Assembly: GCA_033675265.1 (NCBI GenBank)
Contig: JAUJYZ010000752.1
Location: forward strand, 124,001 to 188,000
Direction: 5' to 3'
DNA from: Actinostola sp. cb2023
Lineage: Eukaryota; Cnidaria; Anthozoa; Actiniaria; Actinostolidae
DNA: 64,000 nt
The notes under the pieces are model-generated. The model was given only the letters and a program-made list of their open reading frames with translations. It was not told the DNA's origin and did not search any database. Below, one piece after another: positions 1 to 10,635 of the stretch (within the stretch, counting starts at the first letter, position 1; every line of letters starts with the position of its first letter). The position numbers and the translations under genes are program-made.

Positions 1-89
1 AGTCTTTTTGTAAAACTTAACATAGTTCCCTTTTCTTTCTTTCTCTGTTTTCCCATTTCATTTAGTTCGTGCAGCCAGGTGAATAACAT

Positions 90-1616
90 TTATGTAAACG
101 ACAGTGAGAAGGCCCATAAATCACCTGCAATCCCCCAATGAGGGTCCCAGCCTTGTCTCGAGGGTACTGGGAGGGCATTCTTATCTCCTTTTCTTGCCAG
201 TCGTGCCGACCTCACAGAGTACCTTTGGATTATGGGCCACCAAAACCTCTTGGGGTAGACGTCGAGGACGACAAACGTGCACAATCGTTTTTGGGTTTCC
301 AGGAATCGTAGAATTGGTCCTACCTGTCCAAGAGGTGGGAACACATAGGGGTGACGCAAGTAACCAACTTCACTGGCCACATTCTGGGTGAATACATTAA
401 CTCCTGATGATCCAGGGGAACAAGTTGGAGTAAAGTGAGGCAACGGCTTACCGTTCATATCCGTCATGGTGTGGCCGGTCTCACCTCCAAACTGCTGCTG
501 AACTTCATGCCAGACGGTGGGATGGAGTTTGCAGTCGATTAGTGACAGTCGGCGAGATGGACCATCTGCTGTATTTTTCTCCGAGGAGATATGTGTTATA
601 TGGAGTATCCGTATCCTATCCTGAGGCATCCGAGGCCAGCGACACCTGGATGTGGCGTTCATCCTTCCAAGGAAGAGGATCATCCCACGATTCAAGGAAA
701 AGATAATGAGATATTTCTTCTCTCATCATCTTGTCTATCTTCACCTGTTTATGTGTGCGCAAACCTTTCGAGATGGCATTGTTCATTTCTCTTGTGAATG
801 ACAGGGCATCTGGGACGGCCAAGGAGAAGGACACACACTTTCCCACTAGACGCTGTAGGGTATTCACCGAGACCACTGAGCACGTTAGAACTTTGCGCCC
901 CAGTTCAATGAATTTCTCCTTCTTCTCTGGTATCAGATGAAACACCTGGTGACCAGAGTCTGAAATGAATCCCAGGTAAGCGACAGTCTTTGATGGGCTC
1001 AGGATGGGCTTTGCGATACCCAGAAAGTATCCCAACTTGATAAGGTAGTAGGCAACCACAAACATTGCCGATTTCCCTGCGGCAAGATTACGCTCATCTT
1101 CGGACGTCATAGCTACATACGCTCCTTGTGTCAGGTCTACCTGTAACTGGCCGTTGTGGCGATCATCGATATAGAGTGAACAAGGGATGCCACTCGATCG
1201 AAAAAAGTTGGAGGCCATGAGTCCAGTGGAGTGGTACACAAACGGCGAGATCTTCCAGCCAAATGGTAGAGTATTATATACAAAGTACCACCCTCCCCAC
1301 CGGATACCAAAGAAGGCGCGACTTTCTTCAGTCAGTAGCAGGTGGTCGTACCCCGACTTGTCATCTAATACGGTCTGATAGGTGTTCTTGCCGACATAGC
1401 GGGGAATATGTGAGATTATCGAGTTTGAAGGGCATGTCTGTCATCCACAGGTTGAGGAAGCGTGCATCATGACATAATCTGGGTTTCGTTGGCTCGATGG
1501 TCAAAGGCAAGACCAGATGAGGAGTTTCCACTTCGCCCATCCTCCCAACAAGTGAGACAGCGCGTTTTCGGTCTAGCAGTGTCTTACGGATGAAATCCGC
1601 AAACGGTCGACACGAG
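90..1616 (-). pseudogene. DIRS-like reverse transcriptase/RNase H (broken)
   Basis: Read leftward from 1616, the translation gives the conserved pre-RT region (PRLCHDARFLNLW), the first catalytic block (DDKSGYDH), the polymerase motif YIDD (SLYIDDRHNGQL) and the start of RNase H (LASDASG). It continues with the RNase H end (SSEKNTADGPSR) and a FWWP-containing tail typical of DIRS1-type polyproteins. Two lesions are visible. One is a one-base frameshift near 1405-1410. The other is a jump near 620-640, where most of the central RNase H domain (roughly 80-100 residues) is missing and the frame changes. The copy cannot make an active polymerase. The family assignment is from motif recognition; a Ty3-like origin is less likely. 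Confidence 0.75.
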
Positions 1617-3356
1617 GGGTTTTTTATTTTGAAAATCGATTATATATGAACTGAATAGTGGGTAGCCTGCTTTTCAGACTCAATTTTTTACGCTCGAAAA
1701 TCTCGCCAAAAAATAGAGTCTGCTGAACCAAGCAGCTAATTAGTTTCCAATATGCATGTCGTGACGTGATACAATAAAAGGCAATCTATCCAATCAGGAG
1801 CTGTGTTAGAATACCTCGTGAACTATTACGCCCATTTGAATATTCGCGCAAAAATAAAATAATGTAAAACGCGCTTGTCGTACGAAATATTTCTCATTTA
1901 GCTTAGACAAACATGGAAATAACTCCCAAAAAACTTGTCCTTGGCGAAAGCGAATGTTTCTTATGTAATGATTCTTCTGAAAAGTCTAACAGAGTATGGG
2001 TTTACGGCAGAAGTAGCCTAAACATTGGAGAGCTCATTCAACGAGCAATAGATGTCGATCTTTCCTCCTTTCAAAATAAATCTCAAATATTTGTATGCCG
2101 AAAGTGCTATAAAACATTATGCAAGCTTCAGCGATTACAAGGATCAGTTGATGAACTCTGTTCAGATATAAAAAAGTCTTTTACTGCTTCACAATCACAC
2201 GTAAGGGTTAAAAGGAAGCCGGCCACACAAATGGAATTCCAAACTTTATTCACCGAAAATGCTGTAAAAAAATGTAATCTACAACCACGATTTCAACCTA
2301 AAAGTCTCCAATTCACCGATAATACATCTGTACATCTTACTGGTGTTATTGTCAACGGTTCAGTAGACACTCAGCCATTTCAACCAACACAGAGTCTCCC
2401 GGCCGTCGTCAGTGTTTCTGCTACAGCCCCTGTTGTTATTGCCCACCCTGTCATTCCTCTGGCTTGTTCTACCCCAAAGTCAAAACGTGATAGGAATCAG
2501 AATGTTAAAGATAATAACTTTGATCAGTGTAGTACACAAGTGACTTTAACAGTCAAGTACCACTCCAAAACCATTAAAAAAGAATTGACCGGCGAATTTG
2601 CATCTTTGGGTAAAGCTATCGTACATGGTTCGACACCAGATCCAGATAAAATAGCCAGAGCTGTGATGAAGAGTGATTCTTTATGCAATTCTGTTGAGAA
2701 CTTGGTCCTTGAAAAGCTTTCATCGCAATTAAATCAATTATGTGCCAGGAAAAAGCCATCACTTCTAAGACAAACTGACAAAGACGCACTACTCAATTTC
2801 AGCCTTGTGAAACTTTGCGAAGAATGGAAAGCAAGGGCCCCACTCTTCTTTTCTTTTCTCATGTCTTGTGCTACTAATATCAATAATAACAACGCCAAGT
2901 CTAAGTTTTGCCTACCTGGTGTTGCAGTGGCTGGCTCTGTTTTATTAAAACAGAGAAATCCACAAATGTGTGCACTTGGGACTGTCTTTGGTGTAATGAT
3001 GAAAACCAGATCAGCAGAGGTAAGATAATTGATTCAAGGAATACTTCCTTTCCCTCCAAATGTACAATGTACATTAATTCTTATCCTTGAGATGCGGGGA
3101 TGCAGCTATTCATTTAAATTGATATAATCAAACTTTCCCCCAAAACACACCCTTGAGATCCCATGAGGAGAACCCAGAGCTCTGGGGAAAACCCCCACCC
3201 TATTGAGGCTTGATTAAGGATGAACAATATTCTGAAAATTACTAACTACCCTATAGCTAAGCTTTCTATAGACTGGGTAGTAATGCTTTGGACAACACCC
3301 AAAAACAAAATTATATCTAAGGATCTGATTATGGTATTATTATTATAAACTATTTC

Positions 3357-3593
3357 TTATAATACAGCAATATGCAGAAATTCTGATCCTTTTGACTAAA
3401 ATACACATATATCAAAAACGTACTTAAAATTATGGGATGGCTGCGCTGATATTTTTCTCTAGTTGTCTGCCAGTGAGGCTTTATGAAAAAAATATCAGCG
3501 AAGCCATCCCATGGTTTTTTAAAAGTAGGTCTTTGATATATGTGTATTTTAGTTAAAACGATCAGAATTTCTGCATATTGCTGTATTATAAAC
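3357..3593. mobile_element. Hairpin MITE in transposase intron 1
   Basis: Arms of about 100 bp (CAGCAATATGCAGAAATTCT and its reverse complement) form a near-perfect hairpin with TA flanks. The centre is short. It lies in intron 1 of the DUF6589-like gene. Confidence 0.8.
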
Positions 3594-3656
3594 TATATAT
3601 GAAGGATATATTATCATTCAAAATTAAGAAATAAACATACAAATGTACATAATTAG

Positions 3657-3706
3657 GGGGAGTAGGGGGTGGAGTTGGGGGGGGGGGGTGGGGGGGGGGG
3701 GGGGGG
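3657..3706 (+). repeat. G-rich homopolymer tract
   Basis: A stretch of nearly pure G interrupted by single A or T bases, ending GGGGTATTGG. It could form a G-quadruplex. Its exact length is likely unreliable in any assembly. Confidence 0.85.
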
Positions 3707-3811
3707 GTATTGGCGCGGTTAGAAAATGTTTCATTATATTCAGTGAGTTTCCCAACCCACCCCATGTCCTAATAAATGAAAGCCCTTAACAGTTAATTAG
3801 CATTGATGTTA

Positions 3812-3952
3812 GAGTGCAAACACTAAAACCATGAAACAGTGCTAACTTTAATTAGCACTAAATAGTGCAATGTCTTTTGTTTTCTATTGTTCCATTGGTG
3901 CTATTTAGCACTAAATAGTTTGTAGTGTTTCACGGTTTTAGTGTTTGCACTC
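3812..3952. mobile_element. Foldback MITE family A, copy 1
   Basis: A palindromic ~141-bp element with TA on both sides. Ends GAGTGCAAACACTAAAACC and reverse complement; centre TTGTTTTCTATTGTT. The same family is seen at 5660, 34044, 36836, 41032 and, degraded, 57110. Confidence 0.8.
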
Positions 3953-5659
3953 TAGCATTTATATTGTTTGTACTTTAAACTATTATTAACCTAATTTTGA
4001 TATATTTTAAAATAAAATATATACATTTAAAAATACATATATTAAAATATTTTATTACATGGTTTCAGGTTCCTCTTGGTATACTCTTTAAAAACGAAAA
4101 TCTTAATGATGACATGGTAGATATCCTGAAGACATTTCAGGGATATGTTCCTTTTACTATTAATGAAAGTGGTGAAAAAGAATTCCACAAACAACTCTTC
4201 TCTGGGGACCAACTTTCTGTTGAAAGAGCACTGAATGTAGTACACTCTGTTGCTAATGGTTACACAGAAGAAGATAGACTGGAAGGAATGGTCTTCCAAA
4301 TTGGAGATTGGCATGCTTGTGTTAAACTTCTTGAGGTAGGAAGTTCATTTTAGAAAACAACAAAAAAGTAATCATAAATATATGTAAATTAAAACAGTGC
4401 TTTATTATTCATTTATTATTTTGCCAGGTGTTATTCCGTCGCTTCTATTCTAGTAGTTCTGCTGATGACATCTGCACCCTAGCATTTGATCGAAATTTGA
4501 TAAACCGTCGCAATGTCAAAGCAGATCCACACCAAGCCTACCAAGCCGACAGGGATTACTTGAAGCTAGAGTTGTAGTGGCTGCTATGAAGGTGTTTGGT
4601 ATGGAAACCCAATTGTCTACTCCAAGTGCATGTCCTATTCCAGAGCAACTCATTGAACAGAGCACAACTGCTAAAGTGAAGTTTCTTCATAATGCTGCTG
4701 CCAAGGTTTTGGATGAGATGATAGACAATAGCAATGACATTTTACTGGTAAGTGCTATGGCAGCTCAAGAACAACAGGACGAAATTGACAACCAAGTCCT
4801 CAATGCAGATGGTCGTTACCCATGTCGCTTTCCAGACTGCCCAAGATCATTCAAATATGATGGTAGAAGTAGAATAAATCATGAAGCGAGTCATGACCCT
4901 CCAGTTGTCTGTGCTCGTCGAGAGGAACATCATAGTAAAGCTAAAAAAACAAGCAAGGACATGTCAGATGATATTTACAATTACAATTGTGGATTTTTGT
5001 TGGAAGGGCTCACCTTCCTGAATTTTATTGATGCCATAGCTGAAGGAGATGGTGAAAGAATTTTCAAACAATATAAATACATGTTGTTGTACTTCAAGGC
5101 TGATGCACCACACAACAATAAATATGCTTTAGAATGCTTGTTCCAGAATTTCCTTGTCACTGGAATTCTATCTGAAAGAGATGCACACTTGTTCATATGG
5201 AATAGGTCAGTTAATAACTTTGGTGGGATAGGGAAAAATATCCCATTGGACCTTGCTGTAGAACACAGCAATAACTTTCTAAAGCAAACCATTAACAACC
5301 TTGGTGTGAACATCAACGAGAATGCAGTTAACAGGATCTGTAAGGCAGAGGCTGCAATGAGGTCAGTATTGTACAACCTTGACAGAGATCTCAAAAGAAA
5401 AAAAAGATCTGGGGAACACCAAAACAAAACTGCTGACACAGCTGACATAGACATACTAATAAAGATGCTAAAGGAGAAAGATGTATTTACTTATACACCT
5501 GGAAGAACCTACAGACACATTAACGATTTTGAAAGGAATCCAATGGTTGGACTAGACATGTCTAAGCTATACCAGTGGATCAACAATCACAAAAAGAACA
5601 TGTCCCTTGGTAAAACAGCCCGTTAAAAGGTAATATAATCTTTGGTAATTTTTAAAGTA

Positions 5660-5796
5660 GAGTAAAAACACTAAAACCATGCTAATGTTCTGCTAATTAG
5701 TACTAAATAATGATAATTCTATTGTTTTCTATTGTTTAATTAGTGATATTTAGTACTAATTATGCATAACATTGCAGAGTTTTAGTGTTTGTACTC
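5660..5796. mobile_element. Foldback MITE family A, copy 2
   Basis: A palindromic element with the family A centre (TTGTTTTCTATTGTTT) and ACTAAATA/TAGTACTAA motifs, flanked by TA. It sits between the convergent 3' ends of the DUF6589-like and helicase genes. Confidence 0.8.
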
Positions 5797-5856
5797 TATT
5801 GTGTTATACTAGAGTACATAATACTTTGATCCAATAAAGTTATTGTGTCTTATGTA

Positions 5857-5947
5857 CAGTCAAAGCTCTCCTTGCGACCATTCTCGTAAGCAACCAGCTC
5901 TACGAGTTCGGATTCCCCGAGGTGGTTGCTTACGAGAGCTTTGACTG
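5857..5947. mobile_element. 91-bp mariner-like palindromic MITE
   Basis: Ends CAGTCAAAGCTCTC and GAGAGCTTTGACTG in inverted orientation, flanked by TA (5855-5856, 5948-5949). Almost the entire element is palindromic. The terminal CAGT and TA target fit a Tc1/mariner-type MITE. Confidence 0.85.
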
Positions 5948-5997
5948 TACATGTATTTAATATTCTGTGCTCTACCTTTTTGTGTACAATAGGCTAG

Positions 5998-8900
5998 CTA
6001 GCATGTATCTGAATTATCAGAAAACTCATTGTCACATATTGATAACTGACTACATTCCAATGCCAAACCAAGAAGGTCTTCATCATTAACTAACTCATTC
6101 CATTGCATCAAATCATCTTCTTCATCATCATTGTCATCATCCCCATATTTGATATCTTCTTGAGAAAGGACTTCATGATCCATATCTCCAAACACTTCAT
6201 TTAAGACATTGTAAATTTTCCATGCATGCCTTTTATCCCATATTTCTACATACTGGCAAATATCGGCAACAGAAAACATTTCAGTGCAATGCTGTACAAC
6301 TTGGGATATCTGCAGTTGTGAAAACCCCAGCAAAAACTTTGGTGGTGTGATTACTTTCTCATGGATTGAATTTGTTAGTTTATCCAATATCTCCTTGTGG
6401 TACAAAATAAGTTTTTCTTTCACTTTTGTCCTGGCTGCTGTTGACACTAATCTGGTCTTTGAAGGAGGACAGCTAGCTTCACACACCATAGGGTACTTTA
6501 ATATACATGCATATCTACAGTCATCAGAACCACATTCACACTCAAGGGCACAGTTGTCACAGCATAAATGAAGAGTAGTGATATTGGATTCACTGATGCA
6601 GTCAAAGAAACTTAATAAAAAATCACGTCGACATGTTTTTGATTTTACATAATCTTTCATTTCCTTGTCAACATGTGAAAGGAACATGCCCTTGTAAAGA
6701 ATGCATACTCTGCTTATTGAACCATCTCTTCCTGCACGCCCACTTTCCTGGATGTAACTCTCCGGATGTAACGTTTTTAGAAGGCCCAAAGTGAATTACA
6801 GTTGTAACACCTTTGCAATCGATCCCCATTCCAAATGCTATAGTAGCAACAAGGACACGGATACACCCATCAACTTTTTGGGATGAACTTAATATTTCCT
6901 TTTTGTTAATTGGCAGATGGTGTACAAGAGTGAAGCATTTCCAGTAAAACCTTTCTCTTATTGGTAAGATCTAAATAGTTTGCAGCACCTATGATCTCCT
7001 TCAGTACAGAATAGATCATTGAACACTGTCTAATTGTTTGGCAGTAAACAATTGTTCTCTCACAGTCTTTGCCTTTTTCAAGTAGATTTTCCACAATTAT
7101 GGATTTGAATATCTCATCTAGTTTATCGTCTTTGCTGATGTAGTGTACAGAATAAATTATGTTAGACTTATTAGGTGTTTCAGCAATTACATAGGGGTCA
7201 TTCATCAAAAGCACCTCAAAAATGTATTGTTTCGTCACCTTGGTTGCTGTTGCAGTCAAAACCAGAAATTTAGCAGTTGGCACAAGAGATCTAAGTTCAT
7301 GAAGTTTACCAAAACATTCACGAAAGGCTGTATGCTTATTCAGTGATAGGGAAGGACGTGCGCCATGCGCCATTGGCGCTATTTTAGAGTGCATGGCGCA
7401 AAAAAAATAAAATTAATGGGCCCAAGGGGCGCAAAACAATTCCAAAACACTTCTTCCATGAAAAAAGTTGAACTTTACTTTGGAAAATTGTACCTTTTCA
7501 TGATTTCCACAACCATTATTCCAAAGAATCTCGAAGCGAACAAAATCGAACACGATGCGAGGGTATTTTATCGATGTTCCTATCACCAAAATTAGAATGA
7601 CAGCTGACCGCATCGCGGGCGCTAGCGACTTTCGCCAAGCATACTTTTGCAATTTTTCATTCGCTTTTTGGTCAATTCAATGCCGCCCAAATGATTTAAA
7701 AGCGGAAAACAGACTACTTTAACTTCCCTTTTTGGTAAAGCAAGTAATAATGAAAACGAAGCCTGCTGTCTTGATGGAGTTTCTGCTGCCATTGACGACA
7801 GTGAGCCGACTCGAAATCGGTAGAATAGATGCGAAGTGGCGAGTTAATTATTCCTAAACCCGCTATTCACCGACAGTGAAGAGAATAATTGTAGTATATA
7901 CTGACTTTTTAACCAATCAGAGCATGCGTTCTTAGGAGATTGGCGAGTTGGTATATACTCAGTAACCTCGCACGCTTTAATAGCCCCCGGAATAGCCGTT
8001 CAAACACGTTAGATTCACTGTATCGTAACACAAGCGTTCAGTTCAGTTGTTTTAGACAGTCAAAATGATCTATGAAAGTTATGTAATTGCGACCAGTGAG
8101 CGAGCCCCAGCGAGCGAACTGGGAGCAACACTAATCTTTCGTTGGGCTTCCTGTGTTTCAGATGCCAGCTCGATTCTCGATTTGTGTTTTTCATTCGGTT
8201 TGGTAAGATTTTTTTCACGTGACTTTTGCCCTGACGTCATATATCGTACGTTCCCGTCGTTCATTTGGGCATTTGTGACTCGTGATCTCGTGTTCAGATT
8301 GGATTCGAAGCCTTTTTGCTCGTACTTTATATCCGATTCTTCGATGGAATTATGTAAAGATCTTCATTGATTGTTGACGATCGCTTCAGATAGCAACATA
8401 TCGAGGGGAAGGCAATGTTATTTTATTAGTCTTTCAGCTCTGTTATGTGCTAAGACGCTGCACTGATTGCCACTATGGACAACATAAGTATTCGATCGAA
8501 TCCTAGTACGTATATAAGTCTATAAATGCTAGCTCTTGGAAACCAAGTCATCCCAGATGCAGAGACATTGTCACTGAATTATCTGCCTAACAGCTCGTTC
8601 GTTTATCGTGCTGCCAACCGTACCAAACTTTATTCTATATTCAAGAAATAGGTGTTCATAAAGGACCGTTCATAAGTGTAGCAAAATGAATACTGAAAAA
8701 TCGAGTCTACGTACATTGATAAAGTAAAAAGTGTATGTTGATTTTTATTGATTGATACTAATGTCTTTCTTCAGTGATAATAATTGCCGTCGAAGCGAAG
8801 CGTAGATGGCTTATAAATTCTATGTCAATAGACAGCGGCAATCACATCTCACCAATCAGAATGGACCGTTCCCACGGCTGAAATGGACAAGAAACGATCG

Positions 8901-10259
8901 CGAAATCAAAACATTTTTACGTGCATGGAGGATTGTCAAACCACTGAGTGAATAAAATTCAGGAATCAGAATCTGTATCACGTGTATATCTCAAAAGCCT
9001 GATGAAAAGAAAGCTCAAGAGTGTCCGCAGTTTACTGGGAAGAGAAACAATTCACATAAACATTGCAGATGATCGTGACAGGGGATATCACGTGTACATT
9101 CCATGTACTCGTACTGTCAGATGGCAGCGGATATCACGTGTAGTTCTTTTCTGACAGTTTGTTTAATTCACTGTTCCATTTCGATATTATAACAAATGCG
9201 CGTGTTTGAAATATTGGGCTACGGCTGCTAAATAGTATTTGTCTTGGTTTTCGAATTCGGAGGTCGCAATTTTTGACCTATGGTTAGCCTAGTTTAAAAT
9301 ATATATATCATGGCCCATCAATTTGAACTGATGGCCCACTTTGAAAAGCCATGGCCCATAAATGAAACAAACGATGGGCCATTGGCCTACAACCCAAACC
9401 AGGCTTCCCTATCACTGCTTATTGCTTGATGATTTTCCCCTGTAAAAAAATAAATACCTCATCTAAGCACACATTGTGTAAATTATAATATAAGTTATAT
9501 CACATCAATGCAACATGCATATATAAATGTAATAGGTATTTTAACCACAACACTTAACAATTTACAATGATTTAATTAAGTACAACGGTAACCTACGGTA
9601 ATCATTGAGCTACATGATGTAATAATAATAATAATGCAAGCTTAAATTGTAATTGTAATTGAAATTTGTAAGCTTAATAATTTATTTATACCAAACACTC
9701 GAAAGAGTTGCTCCATACTAGGTACATAGCCATGCGAAAAAAATACTGATCCAAATGACTAAATTAACAATGTTTACACTTACCAATGCCTAATTACGTG
9801 GGCTTCGTCCACTGCCACAGCTCTTACATTTTTATATGGTTCACTTATTATCATTGACCTCCATTTCTTTGTCATGAGCCAACTCTCTGGAGAACCATAC
9901 ACGATGGAGTATTTGCCCGCTAATAAATCCGTCTCCTCCTCTATAGTTAGAGGATTACTTAAAGAAATCGCTGTCACCCCTAAACTGTTGAGATGACTTA
10001 CTTGATCAGTCATAAGACTGACCAAAGGAGAGACAACTAAGATGATGCTGTTGTTTGTTCGCTCATTCGTTGTTCTTCCGCTGTCGAACATTAGCGGCAA
10101 TGCCTGATAAGTCAGCGACTTCCCACAACCTGTTGGCATATTCACAAAAACGTCTTTTTCACCTTCTACTATCTCTCGTATGGCCTGCACTTGAAATTCT
10201 TTCATTGTCTCGATTTTAAAAACATTACAAACCAGCTTCAGACCTTCTTCGAACGCCAT
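5998..10259 (-). pseudogene. RecQ-type SF2 helicase of the transposon, disrupted
   Basis: Exon 1 (10259-9784) starts with ATG and carries Walker A (MPTGCGKS) and the DEAH box (AVDEAHVIRHW), then a GTAAGT donor. The acceptor is at 9440 and the exon resumes as WGKSSSNK, continuing after the nested element (7341-9417) as HTAFRECFGKL. Downstream lie motif III (LTATAT), ATIAFGMGIDC and motif VI (ESYIQESGRAGRDGS), then a Cys-rich RecQ zinc-like region (CCDNCALECEC) and an acidic tail. Two further frameshifts occur, near 6905 and in an A-run near 6785. The enzyme would unwind DNA during transposition. This copy is dead because of the 2.1-kb insertion and the frameshifts. Confidence 0.85.
7341..9417. 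mobile_element. 2.08-kb TIR element inside the helicase exon
   Basis: The ends are inverted copies of CAGTGATAGGGAAG, flanked by CTTATT at 7335-7340 and 9418-9423. Removing the element and one CTTATT restores the helicase reading frame exactly, which confirms the boundaries. The termini look hAT-like, but the duplication is 6 bp rather than 8. Subterminal regions are rich in GGCCCAT/ATGGGCC and GCGCCAT motifs. I found no convincing coding sequence in it (ORFs at 8065-8370 and 8948-9154 look random), so it is probably non-autonomous. Confidence 0.85.
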
Positions 10260-10635
10260 TTTGAATTTCGACTTCGATTGACCAATCAGAAGCTACTTTC
10301 CGGGATATGGAAAGTTCGTTGTGATTGGCCAGTTCAGACAATAGTTCTGCATATTGGAAACTAATTAGCGGCTTGGTTCAGCAGACTCTATTTTTTGGCG
10401 AGATTTTCGAGCGTAAAAAATTGAGTCTGAAAAGCAGGCTAAATAGTGGGATGGTTCAGTATTTTGTGATTTGATTTGAGCTTCGCATTTCCGAGTTATA
10501 AAGGTTTGAAATAGTGATATGGTAATTCAGTGACGTCAACGCAGGCATCATTTATTATACAAAACCGCCCCTTTGCAAATTACTGACATTTTTAAGAGCC
10601 ATTGTCAGTAAATTTCGAGAATCGCGCGACAGTTG

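Larger units (their letters stand above)
1913..5626 (+). pseudogene. DUF6589-like transposase, spliced, frameshifted
   Basis: Three exons fit GT-AG rules in phase: 1913-3019, 4069-4335 and 4428-5626. The N-terminus has a ZAD-like zinc-binding pair (CFLC ... CRKCYKTL). Exon 3 has a C2H2-like finger (CRFPDCPRSF...H). It is followed by a region typical of DUF6589 proteins (EGDGERIFKQYKY, FKADAPHN, IWNRSVNNFGGIGKNIPLDL). A one-base deletion near 4559 in exon 3 puts the conserved LEARVVVAAMKV segment out of frame and yields a TAG at ~4574, so this copy is inactive. Introns 1 and 2 are 1.05 kb and 92 bp; the first hosts two MITEs and a G-rich tract. The transposase role is inferred from position between inverted repeats. 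Confidence 0.7.
1663..10441. mobile_element. DUF6589-transposase + RecQ DNA transposon (Academ-like)
   Basis: The ends are 94-bp terminal inverted repeats, 1663-1756 and 10348-10441, differing at a single base and beginning TAGCCTGCTTTTCAGACTC. Both sides are flanked by AATAGTGGG (1654-1662 and 10442-10450). The paralogous sequence at ~18000 carries one uninterrupted copy of that site, so a 9-bp target duplication is supported. Inside are two convergent genes: a transposase-like gene on the plus strand and a RecQ-type helicase on the minus strand. Both are disrupted. The gene content suggests the helicase-bearing Academ lineage, but the superfamily is not proven from sequence alone. Confidence 0.8.
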
